From the NCBI GenBank assembly GCA_029251085.1, contig JAQXDZ010000031.1, positions 1 through 64,000 on the forward strand: DNA of 64,000 nucleotides, in the 5' to 3' direction. The notes beneath the pieces were generated by a model. That model did no database searches and had not been told where the DNA came from. It saw only the letters and a list, made by a program, of their open reading frames with translations. Source of the DNA: Mariniblastus sp. GTDB taxonomy: Bacteria > Planctomycetota > Planctomycetia > Pirellulales > Pirellulaceae. Numbering within the stretch: position 1 is the first letter of the stretch; each line of letters begins with the position of its first letter. A program made the translations under genes and the position numbers. This document shows, in pieces, positions 27,453 through 37,640 of this stretch.

Positions 27453-30400
27453 ATGATTGGTGCTTACCAAAAAAATCAGAATCTGCAGCGGCGTTCTGTT
27501 AGTGCCTTCCGTTTTTGCTTCTTTGTTTTCCTCGGTTTGGTCGGAGTAAATTCAACTGGCTTCGTAACGGGGCAAGAGGTTGTCTCGGATCAGATTGACT
27601 TTGGGTCCCAAATCAGGCCGATTTTGGCTGATAAATGTTACGCTTGTCATGGTCCAGATGAGTCCAAGCATCAAGCTGACTTTCGAATTGACCAAAAAGC
27701 AAGTTTGCTCGATCCTGAATTAGGGATTTTGATTCCCGGAGACCCTGATGCCAGTCTGCTCGTCGAGAGAATTTTATCGACTGATGCTGATGTAGTCATG
27801 CCGCCGAGTGATCACTTAAAAACACTTACAAAGAGTGAGAAAGAACTCATTGTCGCCTGGGTAGCCCAAGGCGCGACGTGGGCCGAACACTGGGCCTTTA
27901 AATCACCTGTTGCTAAAAAGCGAGAGGGTTTGGTTAAGGACTTCATTGACCAGTCAATTCAAGAGCGACTTGCAAGTTTGGGGCTTAAGTCGTCGAAGCA
28001 GGCGAGTCCTGGCGCGCTGCTGCGTCGGCTGAATCTAGATTTGATTGGTCTGCCACCAAGTCCGGTTCAAATTACTGAGTTTAAAGCAGATGTGATCAAG
28101 CGAGGATTGGAAAAAGCCTATGAAACGGAAGTCGATCGCTTACTTGCAAGTCCGCATTTTGGCGAGCGAATGGCAGTCAACTGGCTGGATTTAGTGCGCT
28201 ATGCTGACACGGTTGGTTATCACGGCGACCAAAACATGAGTGTCTCACCGTATCGAGATTATGTAATCGAAGCTTTCAATGCGAACATGCCGTTTGATCA
28301 GTTTACTCGTGAGCAGTTAGCGGGAGATCTTTTAGAGAATCCGTCTGAGGAACAATTAATCGCTTCTGGTTACAACCGTTTAGGGATGATGTCGGCCGAG
28401 GGTGGGGTGCAACCGGAGGAGTATCTTAATAAGTATGCGTCGGATCGGGTGCGGACAACCGCGTCGGTCTGGCTTGGAATCACACTCGGTTGTGCGGAGT
28501 GTCACGATCATAAATTCGATCCCTTCTCCTCGAAGGAGTTCTATGAGTTTTCGGCGTTCTTTGCAGATATAAAAGAACAGGGACTCTATGCTGGTGCACA
28601 CAACACTGGTTTATGGGGACCTTCCATTAAGGTCTCAGATGATGAACTGCCCGGTTTATTGATCCCAATCGACGAGGCGATTTCGAAAGTAAAAACAAGC
28701 CTCGCACAATCGCCTTCCACGATACAAAGCCGATTGGCTTGGGAAGCGTCGCTGATAAAATCGTTGCCAATTTGGAAATCACTATCGCCAGATTCGGTCA
28801 AGGTCCCCGAGGGTGTCAAAGCGGTTGCGGAGCCTGACCGTTCGATTTTGATCTCGGGAGAGAATGTGGCTCAAGCCATATACGGTGTTTCTGTTGAGGT
28901 AGGTGATTCACTTGAGGCGATCAGATTAGAGGCCTTGCCGCATGAATCACTCCCTTCCAACGGTCCGGGCCGAGCGTCAAATGGAAATTTTGTGGTGTCT
29001 GAGTTGATTCTCATGAGCGGTGATCAATTGCAGTACTTTGATTGGTTCGACAAAGACTTTGCTGAGTGGCCGGAAAAATTAAAGGCTAGATTGGTCCAGT
29101 TGAGTGATGCGAGTGCCACAGTCGAACAGGCTCAATCCGCGAATCAGCATCCCGATAAGAAGTGGTCAGCAGCAAGTGCGATTGATCGAGACACCCGCGG
29201 AAACACGTGGGGTTGGGCCGTACTTCCGCAGGTCGGCAAGGCTAATGAACTGGTTGTCCGGGCGAAAACTGGCCCGTTTAAAAAAGGAAAGTTTACAATC
29301 GTTGTTCGGCAACAGCACGATAACTCCGCTCATACGCTTGGCCATTTTCGATTGTCGGGGACCGCTGTCGAGGAAGCGGTTGCGAACCCACTTGGTTCAA
29401 TGCCACAAGATATTCAGGATATTTTGAAGGTTCTTGAGTCCGATCGCAGCACTGAACAGAAACAGGCGATTCACGACTATTATGTTTCAGTATCCCCGGA
29501 ATATGAAAGAGCCAGAAAACAGATCAAGGCGTTGGAAGTCGAGCGGGATCAAATCGTCAAAGGCCATACGCGGATTACGCTGGTAACGACTTCGGTCGAG
29601 CCCCGCGAAATACGAGTTTTGGCACGAGGGGATTGGATGGACAAATCGGGCGAACTGGTAAGCCCCTCGGTTCCCGCTGTCTTAGGGGGCCCGAATTGGG
29701 AGATTGACGGGGAGGGCAGCAAACCTGCAAACCGGCTCGATCTCGCTAATTGGATGGTCAGTCAAGATAACCCCCTTACCGCACGGGTTTTTGTGAATCG
29801 CATATGGCGTTTGTTATTCGGCGCTGGAATCACGAACATCCTCGACGACTTTGGCTCTCAGGGCGAGCCGCCAACTCATCCCGAAATATTGGACCAACTT
29901 GCCGTTGAATTTATGAGTTCGGGATGGGACATTAAGAATCTAATTCGAGAAATCGTTTTGACAAAAAGCTACCGTCAAACTTCTGGTATTCGAACGGATC
30001 TGCAAGAGTTGGATCCCGAAAACAGAATGTTAGCGCGGCAGTCCCGATTTCGATTGGACGCGGAGTTTATTCGGGATCAGGCTCTTGCCGTAAGCGGTTT
30101 GCTGGTGAGGAGTCAGGGAGGTAAGAGCGTCATGCCTTACCAGCCGGAAGGTCTATATCGTCACCTGAATTTCCCAAAACGAAAGTACAAAGCGAGCAAC
30201 GGAGTCGATCAGTATCGCCGTGGTTTATATACCCATTGGCAGCGGCAATTTTTACATCCAGCGATGAAAACGTTCGATGCGCCATCTCGTGAAGAGTGTA
30301 CTGCGGCCAGGCCCCGCTCGAGCACGCCTTTAGCGGCCTTGGTCCTGCTCAATGATCCTTCTTATGTCGAGGCAGCGAGATCGTTGGCGACTCTTGCCTT

Positions 30401-30680
30401 GGAAAAGCGGGATTCGACCAAAGACCGAATTGATTTGATTTTTGAGAGAGCCTTTTCACGTGAAGCGTTGGAAAGTGAAAGGGAAGTGATTGAGGAACTT
30501 TTGGAATCCCAACAACAGTTCTACAAAGCGAATGTTGAGAAGGCGAAAGAATTAATTTCGATCGGACAAACCTCGAAGCCTGCGACTGAGCAGCTCAACG
30601 TTCCCGATGCGGAACTGGCTGCTTGGACATCGGTTTGTAGAGCCGTAATGAATATGCATGAATTTGTGTTGAGAAAGTAA
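27453..30680 (+). CDS. Planctomycete PSCyt1-DUF1549-DUF1553 protein
   Basis: This protein of about 1075 residues has an N-terminal hydrophobic export signal followed by a planctomycete cytochrome c-like domain with the heme motif CYACH (within 'ILADKCYACHGPDE'). The DUF1549 domain comes next (LLRRLNLDLIGLPPSP through NWLDLVRYADTVGYHGD and ECHDHKFDPF). A middle insert of about 300 residues precedes the DUF1553 domain (NRLDLANWMVSQDNPLTARV through ARPRSSTPLAALVLLNDP). These proteins are expanded in planctomycetes and often lie beside DUF1501 and sulfatase genes; their biochemistry is unsettled. I chose the ATG at 27453 over a TTG at 27438. The DUF1501 gene starts one base after the stop codon. 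Confidence 0.92.
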   Translation: MIGAYQKNQNLQRRSVSAFRFCFFVFLGLVGVNSTGFVTGQEVVSDQIDFGSQIRPILADKCYACHGPDESKHQADFRIDQKASLLDPELGILIPGDPDASLLVERILSTDADVVMPPSDHLKTLTKSEKELIVAWVAQGATWAEHWAFKSPVAKKREGLVKDFIDQSIQERLASLGLKSSKQASPGALLRRLNLDLIGLPPSPVQITEFKADVIKRGLEKAYETEVDRLLASPHFGERMAVNWLDLVRYADTVGYHGDQNMSVSPYRDYVIEAFNANMPFDQFTREQLAGDLLENPSEEQLIASGYNRLGMMSAEGGVQPEEYLNKYASDRVRTTASVWLGITLGCAECHDHKFDPFSSKEFYEFSAFFADIKEQGLYAGAHNTGLWGPSIKVSDDELPGLLIPIDEAISKVKTSLAQSPSTIQSRLAWEASLIKSLPIWKSLSPDSVKVPEGVKAVAEPDRSILISGENVAQAIYGVSVEVGDSLEAIRLEALPHESLPSNGPGRASNGNFVVSELILMSGDQLQYFDWFDKDFAEWPEKLKARLVQLSDASATVEQAQSANQHPDKKWSAASAIDRDTRGNTWGWAVLPQVGKANELVVRAKTGPFKKGKFTIVVRQQHDNSAHTLGHFRLSGTAVEEAVANPLGSMPQDIQDILKVLESDRSTEQKQAIHDYYVSVSPEYERARKQIKALEVERDQIVKGHTRITLVTTSVEPREIRVLARGDWMDKSGELVSPSVPAVLGGPNWEIDGEGSKPANRLDLANWMVSQDNPLTARVFVNRIWRLLFGAGITNILDDFGSQGEPPTHPEILDQLAVEFMSSGWDIKNLIREIVLTKSYRQTSGIRTDLQELDPENRMLARQSRFRLDAEFIRDQALAVSGLLVRSQGGKSVMPYQPEGLYRHLNFPKRKYKASNGVDQYRRGLYTHWQRQFLHPAMKTFDAPSREECTAARPRSSTPLAALVLLNDPSYVEAARSLATLALEKRDSTKDRIDLIFERAFSREALESEREVIEELLESQQQFYKANVEKAKELISIGQTSKPATEQLNVPDAELAAWTSVCRAVMNMHEFVLRK

Positions 30681-30681
30681 A

Positions 30682-32106
30682 ATGAAATTTGAAAATTCAA
30701 GCGAAGCAAAGTTGAAGCGGGCTGCGCAACTGTCCCGGCGGACGTTCTTGAAGCGGACGTCGACGGGGGTCGGCGGAGTCGCATTGAGTTCGATGCTTGC
30801 AGGTTCAGCAACCGCGGGGGTTGGCGGTCATTTGGTAATTCCGCCTCGGTGTAAACGCGTGATTCACCTTTGCATGGCTGGAGGTCCGTCCCATTTGGAG
30901 ACGTTGGATTACAAACCAAAGTTAGCGGCGATGAATGGCCAATCCATGCCCAAGTCGTACACCGAAGGACAACAAATCGCTCAACTGCAGGGGCAACGCA
31001 ACAAACTGAAAGTTTTGGGTCCTCAGCACGGCTTTAAAAAATGCGGTCAGTCGGGGAATCAAATTGGAAACGTGCTGCCACACATACAAAGCATTGCCGA
31101 CGAAATGTGCATCATTAACTCGCTGCACACCGATCAAATTAATCATGATCCTGCGCATAGTTTGATCAATACTGGGACAAGCATCCCCGGCAGGCCTTCG
31201 ATGGGGTCTTGGTTGTTGTATGGGCTTGGTTCGGAAACTGATAATTTACCTGGCTATGTCGTTTTGACTTCGGTAGGCGGTGGCCAATCGCAGCCAATTG
31301 CGTCGCGACAGTGGCATAGTGGGTTCCTACCAAGTAAATTCCAAGGCGTAGAGTTTCGATCTCAAGGTGAGCCGGTGCTTTACGTTAAAAATCCATCCGG
31401 CGTCGATCGTCCGCGACAGAAAGAAATCGTAGACGCGGTTGAGAGGTTGAACCGTATCTCCCTCGCTGCAGATTACGATCCAGAAATTGAGACCAAAATA
31501 TCGCAGTACGAATTGGCATTCAAAATGCAGATGTCAGTTCCTGAATTGGCAGATATTTCAGATGAGCCACAGAGTATTCTTGACCTCTACGGTACACAGG
31601 GAGCGGACGGTAGTTTCGCGGCTAATTGTTTGTTAGCGCGAAGGCTGGCCGAACGAGGGGTCAGGTTCATTCAGCTTTACCATCGAGGTTGGGACCATCA
31701 CGGCAACATCAAACAAGGCATTGAGGTAACCTCAAAATTGGTTGATCAAGGTTCGGCGGCGTTGGTCAAAGACCTCAAACAACGCGGAATGTTGGATGAC
31801 ACATTAATCATCTGGGGTGGCGAATTCGGGCGAACTCCGATGGCGCAGGGGAGCGGACGCGATCACCACATCAAAGGCTTTTCCTGTTGGATGGCGGGCG
31901 GTGGTATCAAACCGGGAATGACTTACGGTTCGACCGACGAACTAGGCTATGCCGCGGCAGACAAGCCTTTTCACGTTCATGATTTGCATGCCACGATGTT
32001 GCATCAGTTTGGTTTGGATCATACGCGGTTAACCTACCGGTATCGAGGGCGAGACTTCAGGCTCACAGACGTTGCGGGAAATGTGGTCAAAGACATTTTG
32101 GCTTGA
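30682..32106 (+). CDS. DUF1501 protein with Tat-type signal
   Basis: This 474-residue protein begins with a twin-arginine signal (SRRTFLKR at residues 18-25) and a hydrophobic stretch, so it is probably exported folded through the Tat pathway. The DUF1501 domain follows: CKRVIHLCMAGGPSHLETLDYK at its start (R-H-metal-like region), HDPAHSLINTG, RFIQLYHRGWDHHGN, and IIWGGEFGRTPM near the C-terminus. The fold is related to alkaline phosphatase/sulfatase enzymes. The stop and start of the two genes are one base apart, so it is surely co-expressed with the DUF1549/DUF1553 protein. Substrate is unknown. Confidence 0.93.
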   Translation: MKFENSSEAKLKRAAQLSRRTFLKRTSTGVGGVALSSMLAGSATAGVGGHLVIPPRCKRVIHLCMAGGPSHLETLDYKPKLAAMNGQSMPKSYTEGQQIAQLQGQRNKLKVLGPQHGFKKCGQSGNQIGNVLPHIQSIADEMCIINSLHTDQINHDPAHSLINTGTSIPGRPSMGSWLLYGLGSETDNLPGYVVLTSVGGGQSQPIASRQWHSGFLPSKFQGVEFRSQGEPVLYVKNPSGVDRPRQKEIVDAVERLNRISLAADYDPEIETKISQYELAFKMQMSVPELADISDEPQSILDLYGTQGADGSFAANCLLARRLAERGVRFIQLYHRGWDHHGNIKQGIEVTSKLVDQGSAALVKDLKQRGMLDDTLIIWGGEFGRTPMAQGSGRDHHIKGFSCWMAGGGIKPGMTYGSTDELGYAAADKPFHVHDLHATMLHQFGLDHTRLTYRYRGRDFRLTDVAGNVVKDILA

Positions 32107-32182
32107 CCCGGCTTTTGTTCACGACGGTGCTGAATCGGGTGGTTGAAACCTTACCGTGCGCGTTCCAGGTGTTTTGTAGGAT

Positions 32183-33772
32183 CTATTTACCTGTTTCTTC
32201 CCACCAGCCTTGAGGTGGTTTAAAGCTGGGCTTTAAGAACTGGGAATGCTGCCGTTCAAGAGATGGTTTTTGTTTATCTCGAATGTTAATCATTTCTTTC
32301 TGTTGTTTTTTGAGATCGAAGTTTGGATTCACAGTGGGTTGGCGTGCATCCATTTCCGCGATCCAGCTTTTTAATTCCCGAGCCAGGCTTTCCTGGATTT
32401 CTGGGTGTTGGTCGAGGACATTGTTTGTTTCTGAAATATCCGCGTCGATATCATAAAGCTCGTATCGCTGGTCCTCTAAATAGTGAATTAACTTCCATTT
32501 CCCACGCGTGATAATTGAAGAAGGCTCACCTCCCTGGTTACCATAATGCGGGTAGTGCCAAAACAGAGGTCGAGCGGGTAGCGTTTGCCCTTTTAACAGC
32601 GGGACTAAACTGAGGCCATCAAGGTGTTGGTCAGGGCGTAGGGGAAGTCCGGCCAACTCTAGAAGAGTCGGATACAAATCGGTGCCGATAACGGGGGTGT
32701 CGCATCGTTGCCCCGTGGTCGTAGAGCCCGGCCACTTGATATAAAACGGCTCGCGTATCCCACCTTCCCATTGTCGTCCTTTTCCACCGCGGAGGGGTAA
32801 GTTGGAAGTCGCTTTTCCATCACCCGCAGAAACGCCACCGTTGTCCGATGTAAAAACTACGATGGTGTTATCGGCAAGATCTAATCGATCGAGCGTAGCA
32901 AGGACCATTCCCACAGCGTCATCCATTGACTCGACCATCCCGGCATAGAGTGGATTGTCTTGGACTTGCCTGACGGGCGTTGTTCGGTCGATCAGGAATC
33001 GAGATTCAGGAGCATCGCCTAGCTGAGTGGCTTTATCACGGTACTTTTTCCAGAGCTTTTCAGTCGTTTGGATGGGGCCATGAACTGAATAAAAAGAGAG
33101 GTATGCAAAAAAAGGTTCGTTCTTATGCTGTTCGATAAATTTTACTGTTTCCTGGCCAAGTCGCAGAGGAAGCAGTTCGCCCTTGGGACCACTTTCCATT
33201 TCCGGATTGCTGTAGGGGGAGAAATATCCACCAGGTGGTGAACCGCGGTGGTGGCCTCCAATATTGAATTCGAAACCATGGTCGGTCGGCAGCGAACCCT
33301 CGCCACCGAGGTGCCACTTGCCAGCAAAAAATGTTCGGTAGCCTGCAGCCTGGAAAGCTTCGGCAAGCGTTTGATCTTCTGCCGGTAGCTCATGGTTGTA
33401 TGTCGCAGGAAGTAATTTTGTATTTCGTTTCCACTGTGCCCCCTCTGCCGCTCCGATCCAGTCAGTAATATTTAGACGCGCAGGGTACTTACCAGTCATG
33501 AGACTTGCACGGGACGGACTGCATACCTGGCAGGTAGCGTAGCCACGGGTGAACTTCATTCCTTCGTTAGCAATTCGGTCAATGTGCGGACTCTCATAGA
33601 AGGTACTTCCCTCATTGCTGAGGTCTCGCCAGCCAAGATCGTCTGCCAGAATAAAAAGAACATTGGGTGGGTTATTTTCCGCTCCATCGTAAAATCCGTT
33701 CAGCGGTTCGATGTCAAATGCGAAACTAAGCAACATAATCGCGGCGATGGTCGAAGTGTTTCGGAAGTTCAT
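32183..33772 (-). CDS. Exported formylglycine sulfatase
   Basis: This sulfatase of about 529 residues has an N-terminal signal peptide (MNFRNTSTIAAIMLLSF). The metal site is in FILADDLGWRDLSNEG, and the signature CSPSRASLMTG has C84 as the formylglycine precursor. GKWHLGGEGSLPTDHG, VFTSDNGGVSAGDG and GGKGRQWEGGIREPF are further conserved blocks. I chose the ATG at 33770-33772 because it gives a normal signal peptide; an upstream in-frame ATG at 33853 adds 27 unlikely residues. It is convergent with the DUF1501 gene. A polysaccharide sulfate ester is the likely substrate. Confidence 0.92.
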   Translation of the reverse strand: MNFRNTSTIAAIMLLSFAFDIEPLNGFYDGAENNPPNVLFILADDLGWRDLSNEGSTFYESPHIDRIANEGMKFTRGYATCQVCSPSRASLMTGKYPARLNITDWIGAAEGAQWKRNTKLLPATYNHELPAEDQTLAEAFQAAGYRTFFAGKWHLGGEGSLPTDHGFEFNIGGHHRGSPPGGYFSPYSNPEMESGPKGELLPLRLGQETVKFIEQHKNEPFFAYLSFYSVHGPIQTTEKLWKKYRDKATQLGDAPESRFLIDRTTPVRQVQDNPLYAGMVESMDDAVGMVLATLDRLDLADNTIVVFTSDNGGVSAGDGKATSNLPLRGGKGRQWEGGIREPFYIKWPGSTTTGQRCDTPVIGTDLYPTLLELAGLPLRPDQHLDGLSLVPLLKGQTLPARPLFWHYPHYGNQGGEPSSIITRGKWKLIHYLEDQRYELYDIDADISETNNVLDQHPEIQESLARELKSWIAEMDARQPTVNPNFDLKKQQKEMINIRDKQKPSLERQHSQFLKPSFKPPQGWWEETGK

Positions 33773-34090
33773 TTTGAGAGGCCTGATTTCTGGGGCAAAT
33801 TGAGTGACCAAATTTTTGCGTTGGCGTGAGATTGAGGGGCGTTGATCACGCAAAATATTTATAGCCGTTGAGACACGGGAAATCCATTAACTCGATTACG
33901 CCGGTGAAAATATATTAACACCCACGAGTGATTGGTCGTGGCCGCGCAGCGGTGCCTAAGAAAGAGTAATCGTCGTTCTCTAGGATGACGAACGGAGTGA
34001 GATCTGGAAGTGCCTGAAGGGGTTTATATTAGCGCATGAAAAAGCTCATCGGTGATTGATGAGCTTGCCATTTTTCAATTGTCTGATTTA
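33773..34090. other. Intergenic stretch holding the rpmF terminator
   Basis: Besides the L32 terminator hairpin (34039-34066), nothing else is visible between the sulfatase start and the rpmF stop. Confidence 0.5.
34039..34066 (-). terminator. Rho-independent terminator of rpmF
   Basis: A 9-bp perfect stem (34042-34050 with 34058-34066), a 7-base loop and a short T run on the minus strand lie about 25 bp past the L32 stop codon. Confidence 0.88.
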
Positions 34091-34282
34091 CTAGACATCG
34101 ACTTCGTCTGTCGACGGGGTCACGACGCGACCCATGTAGTACCCGCAATTTGGGCAAACGACGTGAGTCGGTGTTGTTGTGCTGCATTTCGGGCACAATG
34201 TAAGTGGGCGAGGTTTGATTCCATCGTTCGCTCGGCGCTTGCCAGAACGGGAATTCGAATGTTTTCTCTTTGGAACAGCCAT
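34091..34282 (-). CDS. rpmF: 50S ribosomal protein L32
   Basis: L32 is a small zinc-binding protein of the large ribosomal subunit. The 63 residues begin MAVPKRKHSNSRSGKRR and carry both zinc-binding pairs, CPKC and CPNC, so this is the zinc form. The C-terminal acidic tail (TPSTDEVDV) is slightly longer than in model species. The usual upstream DUF177 (YceD) and downstream plsX or fab genes are not present, so rpmF seems to be a single-gene unit ending in its own terminator. Confidence 0.97.
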   Translation of the reverse strand: MAVPKRKHSNSRSGKRRANDGIKPRPLTLCPKCSTTTPTHVVCPNCGYYMGRVVTPSTDEVDV

Positions 34283-34991
34283 GATCTCTACCTGACGGAG
34301 GGTCTTGTGTGCGTCTTTGATCCGAAATTCTAGCGACCGATTTATTTTCGCTCAACGCCTGATTTCGGTTTTGTCGATGAAAAACCCCGCTTTTTCTTCG
34401 GCGAGGCAGTTCCAAGTAGAACTTGGTTTTACTCGGGAGATACCTAGTAGGTGCCGCTTTGACACGGTTTTTACCGCGATAAATGGCTGCCAGCTCTGCA
34501 TCCACCTCAATAAATCGACTAATCAACGCTGTTACTCCAAAATACATTGCGATTTTTATCGGAATAGATGAGCCGTTCACGAAGTCCCTCTTCTTAAAAT
34601 CTCCCCGATCGAGGTAGCCAAATTTGAACCAGTTTTTTATTTGCTAGCTTGTCGAGGCGATTGCTTGGGGCTGATTGGATTGCAGTGTTTGAGCATCGGA
34701 ACGGGAAAAAGTCCGCATTTTACGGCTTTAAGTCTTGCAAAAACGGGTTGAGGAATGGGCGAACGAATAGTTTGGTAAAGTTTGCGGATTATCGCAAGTT
34801 TGCGGAATGTGGCGACGATAAATACTTTTGTTGGTTCCGAGATGACTCAACTGCGCCTTTTGTGCAGCGGGTCATCGAAGGACAGAACCGGGGGGTTCGA
34901 TGGCAGACCGAAGTAGTTTGCCAAAAGCGTATTCGTGGCTTGCTGCGAGCCACGAAGCGTTTTTTTTCGAACAAACATCAGGATCGTTCCG
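34283..34991. other. Long divergent intergenic region, one hairpin
   Basis: About 700 bp separate rpmF and the TolC-like gene. Several open frames cross it, but none has a credible protein character. A terminator-like hairpin for the minus strand lies at 34380-34406, described separately. Confidence 0.5.
34380..34406 (-). promoter_or_regulatory. Possible attenuator upstream of rpmF
   Basis: On the minus strand a 6-bp stem (34401-34406 with 34385-34390, one G-U pair) with a 10-base loop is followed by five T residues. It lies about 100 bp before the L32 start and no gene precedes it on that strand, so it could be a leader attenuator. It may also be chance. Confidence 0.25.
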
Positions 34992-37553
34992 ATGAGTTTC
35001 AGCCCCTCGAAAATTTTATTCTGCTCCGTTTTGGTCGCGTTTGTCGTCTCAGGATGCACGCCGACCAAGCCCATCTATTTTAATGATGTTGGGGATCTTT
35101 CGCATTACGTGGAGCAAGCGACCACCGTTGAGTACCCCGACGTGGCAGTACCAACGCTCGATGAAGTGACTCAGGCCATCCGACCGATTACGGTGATGGA
35201 CCCCGATTTCGATTCCTACGAAGATATTTCACTTGAAGACGCGGTCGCTTACTCGTTGGCCAATTCAAAAGTTGTTCGGGGCTACGGCACACCCGCGTTG
35301 CAGTCGACACGAGTCTTGCCTGGTCAGGATAGCTTGGCGGTAAATCCCGGCGTGGCGGCGACTTCCTATGATATTGCGATCCGCGAAACAGAACCGGGGT
35401 TCATTGGACAGCCTGGGCAGATTGGCAATCCATCAAGTCTGTCAACCAACGGCGGGTTAGATGTCAATCAAGGTGTCGAAGCGGCACTTGCTGATTTTGA
35501 TGCACAGCTGACCGGCAGCATTAATTACGCCAAGTCAGATATTCCGAGGAATAGTATTCCATCGAGTCCGCTCAATGATCCAATCTTCCAGCAAGATCAG
35601 GTGTCATGGCAATCTGAAATTGGGAAAAAGACCGCCGGCGGAACCCAGGTCTTTTTTCGCAACGTCAATCAGTACACGGCTAATAACAACCCGTTGGCTG
35701 GCGGGGGCGGAGGGGGACTTCAGGTTCTCGACAGTTTCTATCAGACCAGTTTCGAAGCGGAGATTCGCCAGCCGTTGCTTCGTGGACGAGGTGCATTCAT
35801 CAATCGAATGCCGATCGTGATTTCCAGGATAGGGACTGATCAGCAAATTGCCAATTTAGAGTCAACGCTACAAAATAAAGTAACTAATATCGAGATTCGT
35901 TATTGGGAGCTTTATTGTGCCTACCGAAGATTCGAAGCTGCAAAGACCGGTCGCAAGGCGGCTTTGGAGACTTGGAGAATCGTCAAGGATCAATTCGACG
36001 AAGGTTCAGAAGTTAATATTCAACAGGTGGCTCAGGCGAGCGGCCAGTACCACTTGTTTGATTCCCAGGTCATTGACAGTTTTAACAATCTTCTCAATGT
36101 TGAAGGTCAGCTTAGGTATTTACTTGGCTGGGCTTCGACTGACGGTCGATTTTTGCGGCCGACTGATGAGCCTGTGATGGCACCGATCGAATTCGATTGG
36201 GAAGCTTCTTTGGCTGAGGCGTTGACCTATCGTCCTGAACTGCGTCAGGAACGATGGGAAGTCAAAAAGAAAGAACTTGCATTAGCCTATTCTAAAAACA
36301 GTTTGCTGCCTGAACTGAACGTCTCGATGGTTTATCGATGGCTTGGTTTGGGAAATCAGTTTGGTGTTAACTCAAGTAATAGTCAGCCATTCCCAAGTGC
36401 TGATAGCGGGGCTTTGAATGAGCTCTATGGTGGTAATTTTCAGGAAGTCCAATTCGGTGGAACGTTCGCGATGCCAGTTGGTTATCGCAGAGAGTTGGCC
36501 AATGTTCGCAACGCTCAGTTAAAATTGGCCCGAGAGATTGCCCGTGTCGAAGATATGGAATTGGATGTCACCAAGGAGCTTAGTGAGGCGATGCGGGCTC
36601 TGGCAGCAAATCAAATGGTGATGCAGGCTTCCTTTAATCAGTGGAAAGACACGACAGTTGAAGAGGCTCACTTTATTCGATTGCAGGACGCGGGAGTAGA
36701 AACGCTTGACGTAGCCCTAGAGGCTCAGCGTCGCCGAGCTCAAGCTGAAGACACGTTCTACACGGCACTCTGTGAATACAACAAGGTGATTGCTCTGATT
36801 CATCGTCGCAAGGGAACAATCCTTGCCTACAGTGGAATTAGTTTCAGCGAAGGTCCTTGGCCAGGGAAAGCGTACAGCGATGCTGATGAGCACGCTCGAA
36901 GACGGGGAGCAAGCCGACAAATCGATTACGGTTGGACTCGTCCTCAGGTCATCAGTCGAGGCGAAGACTGGCCAACAACGGATAACATCGGAGGGTCTCC
37001 GAAGGTTGGGGTAAGCAAAAACAGTAGTGCTGAAGGTCAGGTGCAAAACACTACCGACATGAATTCACTCAATGAGGCAGGTTTTGACGACGCAGCTTTT
37101 GATGAAGTGCAGTTTGAGAGTGAGTTCCCCTTGTTCGAGCAATCAGAGCCGCGTTACCGGATTCCAGATCAGGGGTCCAATGCGGAAGCTCAGCAATTCC
37201 AGCGAGTTTCCGACGCGTCGTCTTCAAGGGAAGCCGTGGTAGAGACTCAAAAGGTTAAACAGGTGGGCTATCAAGAGGAGATTCCAATTGTTCAAGCGGA
37301 CAATTGGAGAGAAGAGTTGGGAGCGATTGGAATGAAGAGGCTTCGGTCGGGTAAATCAGGTGGAAGTCAGCCAGTGGTTGACACTACACCTCGCCCGTCC
37401 AAACGGTTGGTGAAGCCGGCTCCGAATACGTTGAAGCTAAATGCATCAACGGAATCGGCAGCAAATAGCAACCGGTTGAACTGGGAGAAGTTTGGTTTAG
37501 ATCGCCCAGAGACTATGTCTCAGCGGTCGACTGCCAAGATCAAATTAAATTGA
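34992..37553 (+). CDS. TolC-like outer-membrane efflux lipoprotein
   Basis: This protein of about 853 residues starts with a lipoprotein signal (lipobox VVSGC, lipidated C22). Its core (about residues 60-630) has the helical character of the outer-membrane factor family (TolC/OprM): long amphipathic helices with phrases such as LENVTN-like 'LQNKVTNIEIRYWELYCAY' and 'AQRRRAQAEDTFYTALCEYN'. The family has two repeats in a trimeric channel-tunnel. A low-complexity, polar C-terminal extension of about 200 residues follows, which is unusual. I chose the ATG at 34992 because it places the lipobox correctly; an upstream start at 34935 does not. No inner-membrane pump or adaptor gene is adjacent. Confidence 0.85.
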   Translation: MSFSPSKILFCSVLVAFVVSGCTPTKPIYFNDVGDLSHYVEQATTVEYPDVAVPTLDEVTQAIRPITVMDPDFDSYEDISLEDAVAYSLANSKVVRGYGTPALQSTRVLPGQDSLAVNPGVAATSYDIAIRETEPGFIGQPGQIGNPSSLSTNGGLDVNQGVEAALADFDAQLTGSINYAKSDIPRNSIPSSPLNDPIFQQDQVSWQSEIGKKTAGGTQVFFRNVNQYTANNNPLAGGGGGGLQVLDSFYQTSFEAEIRQPLLRGRGAFINRMPIVISRIGTDQQIANLESTLQNKVTNIEIRYWELYCAYRRFEAAKTGRKAALETWRIVKDQFDEGSEVNIQQVAQASGQYHLFDSQVIDSFNNLLNVEGQLRYLLGWASTDGRFLRPTDEPVMAPIEFDWEASLAEALTYRPELRQERWEVKKKELALAYSKNSLLPELNVSMVYRWLGLGNQFGVNSSNSQPFPSADSGALNELYGGNFQEVQFGGTFAMPVGYRRELANVRNAQLKLAREIARVEDMELDVTKELSEAMRALAANQMVMQASFNQWKDTTVEEAHFIRLQDAGVETLDVALEAQRRRAQAEDTFYTALCEYNKVIALIHRRKGTILAYSGISFSEGPWPGKAYSDADEHARRRGASRQIDYGWTRPQVISRGEDWPTTDNIGGSPKVGVSKNSSAEGQVQNTTDMNSLNEAGFDDAAFDEVQFESEFPLFEQSEPRYRIPDQGSNAEAQQFQRVSDASSSREAVVETQKVKQVGYQEEIPIVQADNWREELGAIGMKRLRSGKSGGSQPVVDTTPRPSKRLVKPAPNTLKLNASTESAANSNRLNWEKFGLDRPETMSQRSTAKIKLN

Positions 37554-37640
37554 GTTGATCCGGGTTTTGAGTTTCGTTTAATTTTTTAATTTTATCCAAT
37601 TGAAAATTAGCAGTCCGCCAGATAGATACAGAGTAATTTT

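Noticed and set aside
34029-34580. 183-codon minus-strand frame across rpmF
   Set aside because: It overlaps the certain L32 gene in another frame and shows no protein-like pattern; the L32 frame and terminator explain the region.
34649-35083. 144-codon plus-strand frame before the TolC-like gene
   Set aside because: It overlaps the lipoprotein signal of the TolC-like gene, has no recognisable domain and no ribosome-binding site.
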